Of a stretch of 53,640 nt of DNA, positions 27,823 through 35,723 are shown piece after piece (the stretch's first letter is position 1; each line of letters starts with the position of its first letter). Below the pieces are notes generated by a model. The model was given only the letters and a program-made list of their open reading frames with translations, did not search any database and was not told where the DNA came from. The position numbers and the translations under genes were made by a program. Source of the DNA: Actinokineospora sp. NBRC 105648 (lineage in GTDB: Bacteria > Actinomycetota > Actinomycetes > Mycobacteriales > Pseudonocardiaceae); NCBI RefSeq assembly GCF_030269645.1, contig NZ_BSTR01000001.1, forward strand, positions 1 through 53,640, in the 5' to 3' direction.

Positions 27823-29028
27823 GTTCGGCGCTGCGTGGGTGTCGCGCCCGAGGACTTCGCGGCGCGGCACTGGGGCCGCTCGGCGCTGCTCAGCCCGGCG
27901 GCCGACCTCCCGAAGGCCTTCGACGACCTGCTGACCCTGCGCGACATCGATGAGCTGCTGTCCCGCCGCGGCCTGCGCACCCCGTTCCTGCGGGTGGCGA
28001 AGAACGGCGCGGTCCTGTCGTCGAACCAGTTCACCCGGAGCGGCGGTACCGGCGCCGAGGTGGCCGACCAGGTCGGCGACGACCAGGTGGCCCGGCTGTT
28101 CGACCAGGGCAGCACGCTGGTGCTGCAGGGGTTGCACCGGCTCTGGCCGCCGCTGATCGACTTCGCCTCCCAGCTCGGGGTGGACCTCGGGCACCCGGTG
28201 CAGGTCAACGCCTACATCACGCCGCCGTCCTCGCAGGGCTTCTCGGCGCACTACGACGTGCACGACGTGTTCGTCCTGCAGGTCGCTGGCCAGAAGCGGT
28301 GGCTCGTGCACGAGCCGGTGCACACCGACCCGTTGCGCAGCCAGCCCTGGGACCAGCACGCGGACGCGGTAGCGGCTCGCGCGCAAGAGGAACCTCTTAT
28401 CGACGAGGTCCTATCGCCGGGAGACGCCCTCTATTTGCCGCGCGGCTACCTCCACTCGGCGAAGGCGCTGGGCGAGGTGTCCGCGCACTTGACCGTCGGC
28501 ATCCACGTGCTGACCAGGTACACCCTGGTCGACGCGCTGCTGAGGCTCGCTGCCCGTGATCCCGACCTGCGCGCGACGTTGCCGCTCGGCATCGACGCCG
28601 CGGACCCCGAGCAGCTGGTCCCGCACCTGACCGAAACGGTCGAGGCACTGGCTCGCACACTGCGCGAGACGCCTCCGGAGGACGTCGCCCGCATCGTCCG
28701 GGGGCACGTCTGGTCCGGTACGCGGCCCGCGCCGCTGTCGCCGTTGGCCCAGGCCGCGGCCGCGCAGTCGGTCGAGCAGGGCACCTGGGTCCGGCTGCGC
28801 GGGGGACAACGCTTCCGCCTGGCGGTGCAGGGCGATCGAGCGGTACTGGAGGTCCCGGGCGACCGGATCACGCTGCCCGCCGCGACCGAGCCCGCGCTGG
28901 CCGCGCTGCTCGACGGCGAACCGCACGTCGTGGGTGATCTTCCCGCGTTGGATGTGGCGGAGCAGACAGTCCTGGTACGCAGACTCCTGCGGGAGGGAAT
29001 CCTCGTCCCCATGGGTGAGAGGGCTTGA
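27808..29028 (+). CDS. JmjC/cupin-domain Fe(II)/2-oxoglutarate oxygenase (ribosomal-oxygenase-like)
   Basis: The protein (406 residues from the GTG at 27808) resembles YcfD/RoxA, MINA53 and NO66 protein hydroxylases. RRCVGVAPEDFAARHWGRSALL is the usual N-terminal entry; FSAHYDVHDVFVLQVAGQKRW gives the HxD metal ligands (His148, Asp150); and PRGYLHSA gives the distal His216. A helical dimerisation region and a winged-helix-like C-terminal domain (ending LVRRLLREGILVP) follow. Known relatives hydroxylate His or Arg side chains of ribosomal proteins. A GTG at 27772, overlapping the peptide stop (TAGTG), is an alternative start. The Asp/His-rich neighbour is the obvious candidate substrate; a ribosomal protein remains possible. 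Confidence 0.85.
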   Translation: MDRPAVRRCVGVAPEDFAARHWGRSALLSPAADLPKAFDDLLTLRDIDELLSRRGLRTPFLRVAKNGAVLSSNQFTRSGGTGAEVADQVGDDQVARLFDQGSTLVLQGLHRLWPPLIDFASQLGVDLGHPVQVNAYITPPSSQGFSAHYDVHDVFVLQVAGQKRWLVHEPVHTDPLRSQPWDQHADAVAARAQEEPLIDEVLSPGDALYLPRGYLHSAKALGEVSAHLTVGIHVLTRYTLVDALLRLAARDPDLRATLPLGIDAADPEQLVPHLTETVEALARTLRETPPEDVARIVRGHVWSGTRPAPLSPLAQAAAAQSVEQGTWVRLRGGQRFRLAVQGDRAVLEVPGDRITLPAATEPALAALLDGEPHVVGDLPALDVAEQTVLVRRLLREGILVPMGERA

Positions 29029-29909
29029 CGCAGGACCGAGAACGCTGCGCGGACGGCTGCGTCCGCCGAGGTGACCCGGCGGGCGCTAGCGCGCCCCCGG
29101 TCAACCACTGGCTCCTGGTCGAACAGCCGGGTCCCTGGGGTCAGGACCCCTGGCGCGAGTCGGCACTGCCCCTGCACGTGGTCGCCGCGATCGCGGCCCA
29201 AGCCGCCGCGGCGCACGCACGGGTGCTGCTGATCCGCCGCCCGGGACGCTCCGTGCCGGGCGTGCGCCGCTGGGCCTACGTCGACTCGCGGCCGGGGCAC
29301 GAGCGGGCCTGGTGGACCACGTTCACCGACCCCGACGAACTGCTCGACCTGCGGCTCACCGAGGGCGAACCGTCGACGGACCCGATCTACCTGGTGTGCG
29401 CGCACGGCAAGCACGACACCTGCTGCGCCATCCGCGGTCGTCCGGTCGCGGCGGCGCTGGCCAAGGCGCGGCCCGACCAGACCTGGGAGTGCAGCCACGT
29501 CGGTGGTGATCGCTTCGCGGCCAACGTGGTGGTCCTGCCACACGGGCTGTACTACGGGCAGGTCGCCGCCGCCCACGGCCCGGTGATCGCCGAACGGTAC
29601 GAGGCGGGCTTGGTGGACGTGGCCCACCTCCGCGGCCGGTCGACTTACTCGGCCCCGGCGCAGGCGGCCCAGCAGTTCGCCCGCGAACGCGTAGGCGAAG
29701 CTCGCCTGGACGCCTTCCCGCCACTGTCGGCCCGACGCGTGGGCCACGAGCAGTGGGAGGTGGAACTGGGCACCCCCACGGGTCCCCTGCGCGTCGAGGT
29801 CCGCGCGGTCTTCCAGCGCAGCGACACCCCGCTGACCTGCACAGCCACCACTCCGGCCGCGATCCGCCACTTCGAGCTGGTGCGCTGGCCGGACCGGGCA
29901 CCCGGCTGA
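29025..29909 (+). CDS. Sucrase/ferredoxin-like (thioredoxin-fold [2Fe-2S]) protein
   Basis: The 294-residue protein matches the sucrase/ferredoxin-like family (PF06999). It has a thioredoxin-like fold with Cys125, Cys133 and Cys134 in VCAHGKHDTCCAIRGRP, and Cys156 and a nearby His in WECSHVGGDRFAANVVV, the probable [2Fe-2S] ligands. PHGLYYG closes the core. The TTG start at 29025 overlaps the JmjC stop (TTGA), with GAGAGG just upstream, so it is translationally coupled to the oxygenase. It may supply electrons or keep the iron enzyme reduced; the family's roles are poorly known and this is inference. Confidence 0.85.
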   Translation: MTQDRERCADGCVRRGDPAGASAPPVNHWLLVEQPGPWGQDPWRESALPLHVVAAIAAQAAAAHARVLLIRRPGRSVPGVRRWAYVDSRPGHERAWWTTFTDPDELLDLRLTEGEPSTDPIYLVCAHGKHDTCCAIRGRPVAAALAKARPDQTWECSHVGGDRFAANVVVLPHGLYYGQVAAAHGPVIAERYEAGLVDVAHLRGRSTYSAPAQAAQQFARERVGEARLDAFPPLSARRVGHEQWEVELGTPTGPLRVEVRAVFQRSDTPLTCTATTPAAIRHFELVRWPDRAPG

Positions 29910-29977
29910 CCGGTCCGCGCGCCCGGCGCGAGCGGTGGAACCGATCACCGGTGAGCGGTGTAATCCCGCTGTCGGAA

Positions 29978-30001
29978 CGAGTTCACCCCCGGGTCAACTC
30001 G
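29978..30001 (+). promoter_or_regulatory. Imperfect 24-bp palindrome upstream of the ECF sigma gene
   Basis: Arms 29978-29988 and 29991-30001 (CGAGTT-C-ACCC and GGGT-C-AACTCG) are complementary at 10 of 11 positions around two bases. It overlaps a GGAAC word (29974-29978) that could be an ECF -35 element. A repressor site or autoregulated promoter is possible. Confidence 0.35.
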
Positions 30002-30101
30002 GTACCGGTACTTGCAAGGCCGCTGACCGCCGGTCCGGTCGCTCGAGGGGGGCGACCGGGCCGGTGGAGCCGCCGGGAGACGCCGAGACACGGGGCGGGA
30101 C

Positions 30102-30674
30102 GTGGACGACGACGGGGAACTGGTGGCGCGGGCGCGGGCCGGGGAACGGGCCGCGTACGAGGCTCTGGTGCGCGCACACCACTCGGCGGCGTGCCGGATG
30201 GCCTGGGTCTCCGGGGCGGGTGCGGACGCTGAGGACGTCGTGCAGGAGTCGTTCGTGCGCGCGTTCGGCGCACTCGGCAGTTTCCGGCCTGGTGCGGCGT
30301 TCCGGCCGTGGCTGCTGCGGATCGTGGTCAACCAGACCAGGAACCTGCACCGGTCGCGGCTGCGCCTGGCCGGGGTCCTCGGCCGGGTCGCGGCGCTGCG
30401 CGAGTCCTGGGAGGAGATCGCGAGCGCGGCCGAACCACCGGCGGCCATGCTGCTCGCCGAGCGGCACCGGGTGCTGTGGGCGGCGCTGTCCGGACTGGCG
30501 GACAAGGACCGCCAGGTGCTGGGGTGCCGCTACCTGCTGGACATGTCCGAGGCGGAGACCGCCGCCGTGCTCGGCTGGCCGCGCGGGTCGGTGAAGTCGC
30601 GGTCCACCCGTGCGCTGGCCCGGCTGCGCGAGCGGATCGCACCGGTGGTGGGAGAGGTGCGCGACCATGCCTGA
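30102..30674 (+). CDS. ECF-family RNA polymerase sigma factor
   Basis: The 190-residue protein has region 2 (about 20-85: AYEALVRAHHSAACRMAW, DAEDVVQESFVRAFGAL, FRPWLLRIVVNQTRN) and region 4 (about 120-180: LADKDRQVLGCRYLLDMSEA, GSVKSRSTRALARLRE). The linker is short, and there is no region 1 or 3, as in group 4 sigma factors. The start is a GTG at 30102 preceded by a G-rich ribosome site. The next gene starts eight bases before its stop and encodes a single-pass membrane protein, the usual place for an anti-sigma factor. Confidence 0.9.
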   Translation: MDDDGELVARARAGERAAYEALVRAHHSAACRMAWVSGAGADAEDVVQESFVRAFGALGSFRPGAAFRPWLLRIVVNQTRNLHRSRLRLAGVLGRVAALRESWEEIASAAEPPAAMLLAERHRVLWAALSGLADKDRQVLGCRYLLDMSEAETAAVLGWPRGSVKSRSTRALARLRERIAPVVGEVRDHA

Positions 30675-31413
30675 CGAACTTGAACACGCCCTGCGGGAGT
30701 TCGGTGACACCTTGGACCGGGAGCCCAGTCGGGCTCAGGTCGCCGAGATCATCGACCGCGTTCCCGGGCTCGCCCCGACCGCCGGGGACCTCGGACCGCG
30801 ACCGTGGCGCCACGTCCTGGTCGCCGCTGCCGCCGGAGCCGCGATCGTCATCTGCGGCGTGCTCCTCACGGCCCCGGTCACCGCGCCGCCGGGCCACGAC
30901 CTGACACCGACCCGCTCGCCTGTCGCGGGCCACTGCGCGGGCTGGACCGGGATGGTCCTGGTGCCCACGGCCCAGGTCGGCGTGATCACCGGCTGGACCC
31001 CGCCACCGCCCGCCACCGGCGTGCTGCGCGACGTCTTCGTGCGGTACAGCCAGATCACCACCGGCACCGCCGTCCTGGCCGTGGCCTACTACGACGTCGA
31101 CAACCAGCAGATCACCGTGGAGCGCTATCCCCGCGCCACGACGGTCACGGTGGAACGCGCTGACCGGACCGAGGGCGTCCGAGTGGGCCGCTTCCCGGCG
31201 GCCTGGGACCACCCGTACGCCATCGGCCCGGCCAGCTACGACCTCCGCTACCGCGCCGATGCCCTCGATCGCGAGGGCGACCCCGTCACGGGCACCGTGG
31301 CCTGCGTGGGTTCCCGGTTGACCTGGACCACCGAGGACGGCACCACCTTCGCCGTCTCCGGTCAGGCCCCGTCCGCGACCCTGCTGGACCTGGCCCGGCA
31401 GATCGCGGGGTGA
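30667..31413 (+). CDS. Single-pass membrane protein, putative anti-sigma factor
   Basis: The 248-residue product has a short cytoplasmic N-terminus with a helix typical of sigma-gene partners (MPDELEHALREFGDTLDREP). One membrane helix follows near residues 47-68, then an extracytoplasmic domain of about 175 residues. The outer domain is beta-rich with two cysteines (AGHCAGW, VACVGS). I see no zinc-binding HxxxCxxC motif, so it is not a ZAS-type anti-sigma factor. It overlaps the sigma gene by eight bases and is probably co-translated, which is the main reason for the proposed role. It may sense envelope conditions. Confidence 0.7.
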   Translation: MPDELEHALREFGDTLDREPSRAQVAEIIDRVPGLAPTAGDLGPRPWRHVLVAAAAGAAIVICGVLLTAPVTAPPGHDLTPTRSPVAGHCAGWTGMVLVPTAQVGVITGWTPPPPATGVLRDVFVRYSQITTGTAVLAVAYYDVDNQQITVERYPRATTVTVERADRTEGVRVGRFPAAWDHPYAIGPASYDLRYRADALDREGDPVTGTVACVGSRLTWTTEDGTTFAVSGQAPSATLLDLARQIAG

Positions 31414-31437
31414 GGTCCCGCTGGGACCCGGCCGCGC

Positions 31438-32832
31438 TCAGCCGGATTGCCGCGCCGCGGCTTCCCGGGCCAGCGCGTGCGCCCGCGTGACCTGCTTGCG
31501 CGCCATCACCCGGAAAACGACCAGGTGGATCGGGTAGACCGCCCGCCAGTAGACCCAGCCCAGCAGCCCGCGACTCCGCAGGGCTCCCACCTGCTCCAGC
31601 CCGGATGCCCCGATCCGGTACCCCAGCCAGGCTTCCCCGCAGAACCACTTGTCCGTCATCAGCACGATGTGGTGGTCGCTGAACTCGGCCACCGTCCACC
31701 AGTCCACCCGCGCCCCGCGCTCGACCTTCGCGGGCCGGTGCAGCGACAACCGCTCCCCGAACAGCCTGCCCAGCACGATGCGCAGCCACCACGCCCACGC
31801 CCAGCCGTACCAGCGCAGGCTGCCGCCGCACTTGCGCAGGTCCAGCCGCGCGCCCGAGGCGTCGCCGGGCTCGACCGGGACCTTGGTGCTCAGCGCGAAC
31901 ACGCCGTCGAGCAGGCCGTTCTCGAAGTCGAAGACGCGCTCGGCGATCCGCTCCCGCTGGTTGTCCATAGTGGACTGGATGGCCGCGGCCACCGGGACCG
32001 GGTCGATGTCGAAGGCGGTCGTCGGCTCGGTCACCACGACATCGGTGGTCAGGCTGTCGATCAGCGACCGGCTCACCGTCCGGTCGACCGGGGTGACCAC
32101 GCCGACCCAGTGCGCCGAGAGCCCGGGGCTGAGCAGCGGCACCCGCACGATCCGGCGCCGCGGCAGGCCGCGCACGGAGGCGTAGAGCTGCATCAGCTCC
32201 TCGTAGGTCAGCACGTCCGGGCCGCCGATCTCGTGCACCCCGGCGGGCACCGACTCCTCGGCCGCCGCGCGCAGGTACGCCATCAGGTCGGCCTCGGCGA
32301 TCGGCTGCACCCGGGTGCCCACCCAGCGCGGGCACACCATCGCGGGCAGCCGCTCGGTGAGGTAGCGCAGCATCTCGAACGAGATGCTGCCCGCGCCGAT
32401 GATCACCGCGGCGCGCAGCTCGACCACCTCGACACCGGTCTCGGCGAGCAGTCGGCCGACCTCCTGCCTGCTCTCCAGGTGCTTGGACAGCTTCCCGGCG
32501 CCCAAGCCGCCCAGGTAGACGATCCGCCGCACGCCCGCGGCGGCCGCGGCCTCGGCGAACGAGCGGGCCATCCGGCGGTCGCGGTCGGCGAAGTCGCCGC
32601 CGCCCGCCATCGCGTGCGCGAGGTAGTAGGCGGTGTTGACGCCGCGGAGCACCTCGGTGAGCGCGGCGGTGTCGGCGACGTCCACCGATTCCGCGCGCAC
32701 GTGTTCGCCCTTGGGCAACGTCGAGGCGTTCCTGCCCAGCGCCAACACCGGTTGGCCGTCGGCGTCGAGCGCCCGGACCAGCCCGCGTCCGACGTACCCG
32801 CTGGCGCCGATGACAGCGACCGGCGCGGTCAT
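31438..32832 (-). CDS. NAD(P)-binding SDR-like protein with C-terminal DUF2867 domain
   Basis: The 464-residue protein starts with a Rossmann domain (VIGASGYVGRGLVRAL; NmrA/atypical SDR type), with YLGGLGAG and a substrate domain to about residue 290. The C-terminal 170 residues match DUF2867 (KCGGSLRWYGWAWAWWLR, then DWWTVAEFSDHHIVLMTD, then YWRAVYPIHLVVFRVMARK). This fusion is widespread in actinomycetes and annotated as a putative NAD-dependent epimerase or reductase; the substrate is not known. It overlaps the preceding 116-residue gene by four bases (ATGA) and is likely co-transcribed with it. Confidence 0.85.
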   Translation of the reverse strand: MTAPVAVIGASGYVGRGLVRALDADGQPVLALGRNASTLPKGEHVRAESVDVADTAALTEVLRGVNTAYYLAHAMAGGGDFADRDRRMARSFAEAAAAAGVRRIVYLGGLGAGKLSKHLESRQEVGRLLAETGVEVVELRAAVIIGAGSISFEMLRYLTERLPAMVCPRWVGTRVQPIAEADLMAYLRAAAEESVPAGVHEIGGPDVLTYEELMQLYASVRGLPRRRIVRVPLLSPGLSAHWVGVVTPVDRTVSRSLIDSLTTDVVVTEPTTAFDIDPVPVAAAIQSTMDNQRERIAERVFDFENGLLDGVFALSTKVPVEPGDASGARLDLRKCGGSLRWYGWAWAWWLRIVLGRLFGERLSLHRPAKVERGARVDWWTVAEFSDHHIVLMTDKWFCGEAWLGYRIGASGLEQVGALRSRGLLGWVYWRAVYPIHLVVFRVMARKQVTRAHALAREAAARQSG

Positions 32833-33179
32833 GCCGGGACGCGCAGGTGCCTGGTGAAGACCCGGACGGCGTCGAGCAGGGCGTGCGGGTCGGCCCCCGC
32901 GCGGGTGCGCCGGTCCTCCCAGGCGGCGTGCCCCACGGCGGCGCGGATCGCGGCCTGCGAGGAGCGCTCGCGCAGCGCGGCGGCCATCAGCGGCACCAGC
33001 ACGGCCCGGGTCTGCTCGTCGTCGAGGTCCGGGTTGTCGATCAACCGGTGGTACTCGCCGAACAGCTCGACGGTGAGGTCGCTGGCCTCCCGCGGGTCGC
33101 GCACGCAGCAGTCGAAGGTGCGGTAGACGAACGTCAGCAACCGGTCGTGCTGCACGCCCCAGCTGATCGTGGCGCCCAT
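32829..33179 (-). CDS. Small helical protein of unknown function
   Basis: I do not recognise the family. The 116-residue product is soluble and mostly helical, with two adjacent cysteines (RTFDCCVRDP) and an Arg-rich middle (AALRERSSQAAIRAAVGHAAWEDRRTR). GGGAG lies upstream of the ATG at 33179. Its stop codon overlaps the start of the SDR/DUF2867 gene by four bases, so the two proteins are probably made together and may work together. The stretch 33180-33308 before it has no visible gene. Confidence 0.65.
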   Translation of the reverse strand: MGATISWGVQHDRLLTFVYRTFDCCVRDPREASDLTVELFGEYHRLIDNPDLDDEQTRAVLVPLMAAALRERSSQAAIRAAVGHAAWEDRRTRAGADPHALLDAVRVFTRHLRVPA

Positions 33180-33308
33180 CTGACTCCCTCACACGATCGG
33201 ACGGATGAGCCGACCGTATCCCCTGGCTATGGGGCTCACCACTCGGGTGATGTGTTCGCCTGAGGGTGGGTGTTCGCCGGTCGGAGTTCCACCGAACGTG
33301 CTACCCGG

Positions 33309-33611
33309 TCAGGGAAAACAGGCGGTGCTGTAGAAACCCCATCGCCCGGAGTGCATGGCCCGCACCCCGCGCGGGCCGTATCGGCGGTACGGCTCGTCGC
33401 GGATGTCGCCCTGCTCATCCTGCGTCAGGGGCGTGCCGTACTCGTCGCTGAAGTGATCGGAGCCGGGGTTGTAGTTGAGGTAGAACCGCCCGGCGGTGCA
33501 GTGGTTCGTCTCGCAGTGGGTGTAGGTCCCGTTGCACGGTTCCGCGCTGGCCGTGCCAGATGGAATCAACGCGAACCCCGCCGCAGTTAGCGCTACCAGG
33601 GCCAATCGCAT
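33309..33611 (-). CDS. Small secreted protein with four cysteines (first of pair)
   Basis: The 100-residue product has a signal peptide (MRLALVALTAAGFALIPSGT, probable cleavage after ASA). The mature domain is about 77 residues with four cysteines (EPCNG, THCET, NHCTAG, TACFP), able to form two disulfides. It is rich in Tyr, His and Asp. GGGTGAG precedes the ATG. I do not recognise the family, although secreted small proteins of this kind in actinomycetes are sometimes inhibitor-like. It follows another small secreted four-Cys protein on the same strand with 12 bases between them. Confidence 0.65.
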   Translation of the reverse strand: MRLALVALTAAGFALIPSGTASAEPCNGTYTHCETNHCTAGRFYLNYNPGSDHFSDEYGTPLTQDEQGDIRDEPYRRYGPRGVRAMHSGRWGFYSTACFP

Positions 33612-33623
33612 GTCTCACCCCTC

Positions 33624-33947
33624 TTAGTCGTATGCCTCACACAGCACGTACCCGGTCCGGCCTAGCTGAACGGAATACCCGTAGCACCAGAGAGGCTCGT
33701 ACGGATCCGCGTGATAGACGCGGAAGTGAGAACCCGCGCGCATGGTCCCCAGGACCGGCCCGTGCGGGGAGCACACAGGTGGGTTGGACATCTCGTGCAG
33801 GTAGGTATCGCGGTTGATCGTCCGCTCGCGTACGTCCGGGGTGCGGAAGTGGCTCGCGCACCCGGGAGGTCTGGTGTCAGCGCTAGCGGTCGCGGGTAGC
33901 AGCACCCCGGTGACGGCTAGGGCGAGGACGAGGACAGTTCGGCGCAT
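33624..33947 (-). CDS. Small secreted protein with four cysteines (second of pair), SH3-like
   Basis: The 107-residue product has a signal peptide (MRRTVLVLALAVTGVLLPAT, cleavage probably after ASA). The mature domain of about 82 residues carries four cysteines (GCASH, VCSPH, LWCYG, VLCEAYD). Its end, GTMRAGSHFRVY-HADPYEPLWCYGYSVQ-LGRTGYVLCEAYD, has the strand rhythm of a bacterial SH3-like domain. The ATG at 33947 has GGAGGG four bases upstream and replaces a longer in-frame start. Transcribed first in a two-gene unit with the 33309-33611 gene. Function unknown; cell-wall binding is conceivable. Confidence 0.65.
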   Translation of the reverse strand: MRRTVLVLALAVTGVLLPATASADTRPPGCASHFRTPDVRERTINRDTYLHEMSNPPVCSPHGPVLGTMRAGSHFRVYHADPYEPLWCYGYSVQLGRTGYVLCEAYD

Positions 33948-34119
33948 CGGCCCTCCTGACGAGGATTGACCAGATGAACTCATTCTCAGTCAAATCCTGG
34001 CACGGTTGCGCCCGGGGCCGAACCCCTAAAGATGTCCCCAGTCGGATGTAGAGCGCCGGGCCGTCGGCTCCGACTCAGGGGTGAGCGCGCCACCAGGGCG
34101 CCGACGAGGAGGTACAGAC

Positions 34120-34479
34120 GTGAAGTACTTGATGCTGGTCTACGGCAACCAGGAGAAGTGGGACGCCTTCCCGGCCGAGGAGTGGCCCGCGGAGGTCGCC
34201 AAGCAGGACGCGTTCAACAAGCGCTACCAAGAGACCGGCGAGCTGATCGGCGCCTACGGCCTCGCCGACGCCGTCAACGCCCGCCTGATCCGCCGCGTCG
34301 ACGGCGTGCCCGCGGTCACCGACGGGCCGTACCTGGAGACCAAGGAGTACATCGCCAGCTTCTACCTGCTCGACGTCGAGGACGAGGCACGGGCGCACGA
34401 GATCGCCGCCGACATGCCGTGGGCCGACAACGACCCGATCGAGGTCTGGCCGGTCCCGCACGAGGCACCCGCGCTGTGA
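34120..34479 (+). CDS. YCII-related (YciI-like) domain protein
   Basis: The 119-residue protein starts VKYLMLVYGNQEKWDAFPAE and contains GELIGAYGLADA, VTDGPYLETKEYIASFYLLD and the end IEVWPV. This is the dimeric alpha/beta-barrel pattern of the DGPF/YCII family associated with ECF42 sigma factors. The GTG at 34120 is preceded by GAGGAGGT. Its stop codon overlaps the start of the sigma-factor gene (GTGA), the standard arrangement in which this small protein accompanies the sigma factor. Its biochemical role is uncertain. Confidence 0.88.
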   Translation: MKYLMLVYGNQEKWDAFPAEEWPAEVAKQDAFNKRYQETGELIGAYGLADAVNARLIRRVDGVPAVTDGPYLETKEYIASFYLLDVEDEARAHEIAADMPWADNDPIEVWPVPHEAPAL

Positions 34480-35675
34480 GCGGGGTCGAGGGCCTGCTGC
34501 GCGACCTGGCGCCGCGGGCCCTCGGCGCCCTCGTCCGCCGCCACCCCACCCAGTTCGACGCGTGCGAGGACGCCGTCCAGGAGTCCCTGCTGGCCGCGGC
34601 GACGCAGTGGCCGGCGGCGGGGGTCCCGGACCGCCCGGTGGCCTGGCTCGTCACGGTCGCCTCCCGCAGACTCCTCGACCAGATCCGCGCCGAGGCGGCC
34701 CGACGCAGACGCGAGGACGCGGTGGCCACCCCGTGGTCCGCGCTGCTCAGCCCGGCCGCGGACGACGACCGGCCCGCGGACGACTCCGTCGAGCTGCTGT
34801 TCCTGTGCTGCCACCCGGCGCTGTCCGGCCCGAGCCAGGTCGCCCTCACCCTGCGCGCGGTGGGCGGCCTGACGACCGCGCAGATCGCCGCGGCCTTCCT
34901 CGTCCCCGAGGCCACCATGGCCCAGCGGATCACCCGGGCCAAGCAGTCGATCCGCGGCACGGGCTTCCCCACCACCAACCACCCAGCCCGCCTGAGCGCG
35001 GTCCTGCACACCCTCTACCTAATCTTCAACGAGGGCCACACGGCCTCCGCGGGTCCAGATCTGACGGCTCCCGCCCTGTCCGAGGAGGCGATCCGGTTGA
35101 CCCGCATGCTCCCAGCGGAAGGCGAGTCAGCAGGCCTCCTGGCCTTGATGCTCTTGACCGACGCCCACCGCCCCGCACGCGTGTCCCCCAACGGAAGCCT
35201 GATCCCGCTGGCAGAACAAGACCGCACCCTCTGGAACCGAGAACGCCTGGACGAGGGCCTCGCGCTGATCACCACCACGCTGCCCAAGGGGCCAGTCGGG
35301 CCCTACCAACTGCAGGCAGCAATAGCGGCCGTGCACGCCGAGGCACCAACGGCTGAGGCCACGGACTGGGCACAGATCTTGGCCCTGTACGACCTCTTGG
35401 ACCGTATTGCCCCTAACCCCGTGACGACCCTCAACCGCGCGGTAGCCGTTGGCATGGTGCAGGGTCCTTATGCAGCTCTGGATCTCTTGTCGACTCTTAC
35501 GGACAAGCGGGTGACCAGCCACCACCGGTTCCACGCAACGCGCGCGCACCTGCTGGAACTAGGTGGGGACCTTGTTGCCGCCCAGACCTCTTACCGTGAA
35601 GCGGCCCGGAGAGCTACCAGCTTCCCGGAACGCCGCCACCTCACCAACCGCGCCAACGCCATCAAGCCCGAATGA
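34476..35675 (+). CDS. ECF42-type RNA polymerase sigma factor with C-terminal extension
   Basis: The 399-residue protein has sigma region 2 (about 1-75, FDACEDAVQESLLAAATQWP) and region 4 (about 105-160, GGLTTAQIAAAFLVPEATMA, then QRITRAKQSIRG). A C-terminal extension of about 230 residues follows, with YLIFNEGHTAS, LALMLLTDAHRPAR and TPR-like helices ending FPERRHLTNRANAI. This layout defines ECF42 factors, which carry their regulatory domain instead of a membrane anti-sigma factor. The GTG at 34476 overlaps the stop of the YCII gene. A short hairpin (GGATG/CATCC, 35685-35700) lies between it and the convergent dynamin gene. Confidence 0.92.
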   Translation: MSGVEGLLRDLAPRALGALVRRHPTQFDACEDAVQESLLAAATQWPAAGVPDRPVAWLVTVASRRLLDQIRAEAARRRREDAVATPWSALLSPAADDDRPADDSVELLFLCCHPALSGPSQVALTLRAVGGLTTAQIAAAFLVPEATMAQRITRAKQSIRGTGFPTTNHPARLSAVLHTLYLIFNEGHTASAGPDLTAPALSEEAIRLTRMLPAEGESAGLLALMLLTDAHRPARVSPNGSLIPLAEQDRTLWNRERLDEGLALITTTLPKGPVGPYQLQAAIAAVHAEAPTAEATDWAQILALYDLLDRIAPNPVTTLNRAVAVGMVQGPYAALDLLSTLTDKRVTSHHRFHATRAHLLELGGDLVAAQTSYREAARRATSFPERRHLTNRANAIKPE

Positions 35676-35723
35676 CCCCCTAGGGGATGTCGAGGCATCC
35701 CAGTCGGGCAAGGTGGGGTTCGG

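Noticed and set aside
27354..28208. Minus-strand Arg/His-rich frame opposite the repeat polypeptide and JmjC genes
   Set aside because: It is the complement of the Asp/Gly/His repeats; no ribosome site, and the synonymous third-position pattern supports the plus frame instead.
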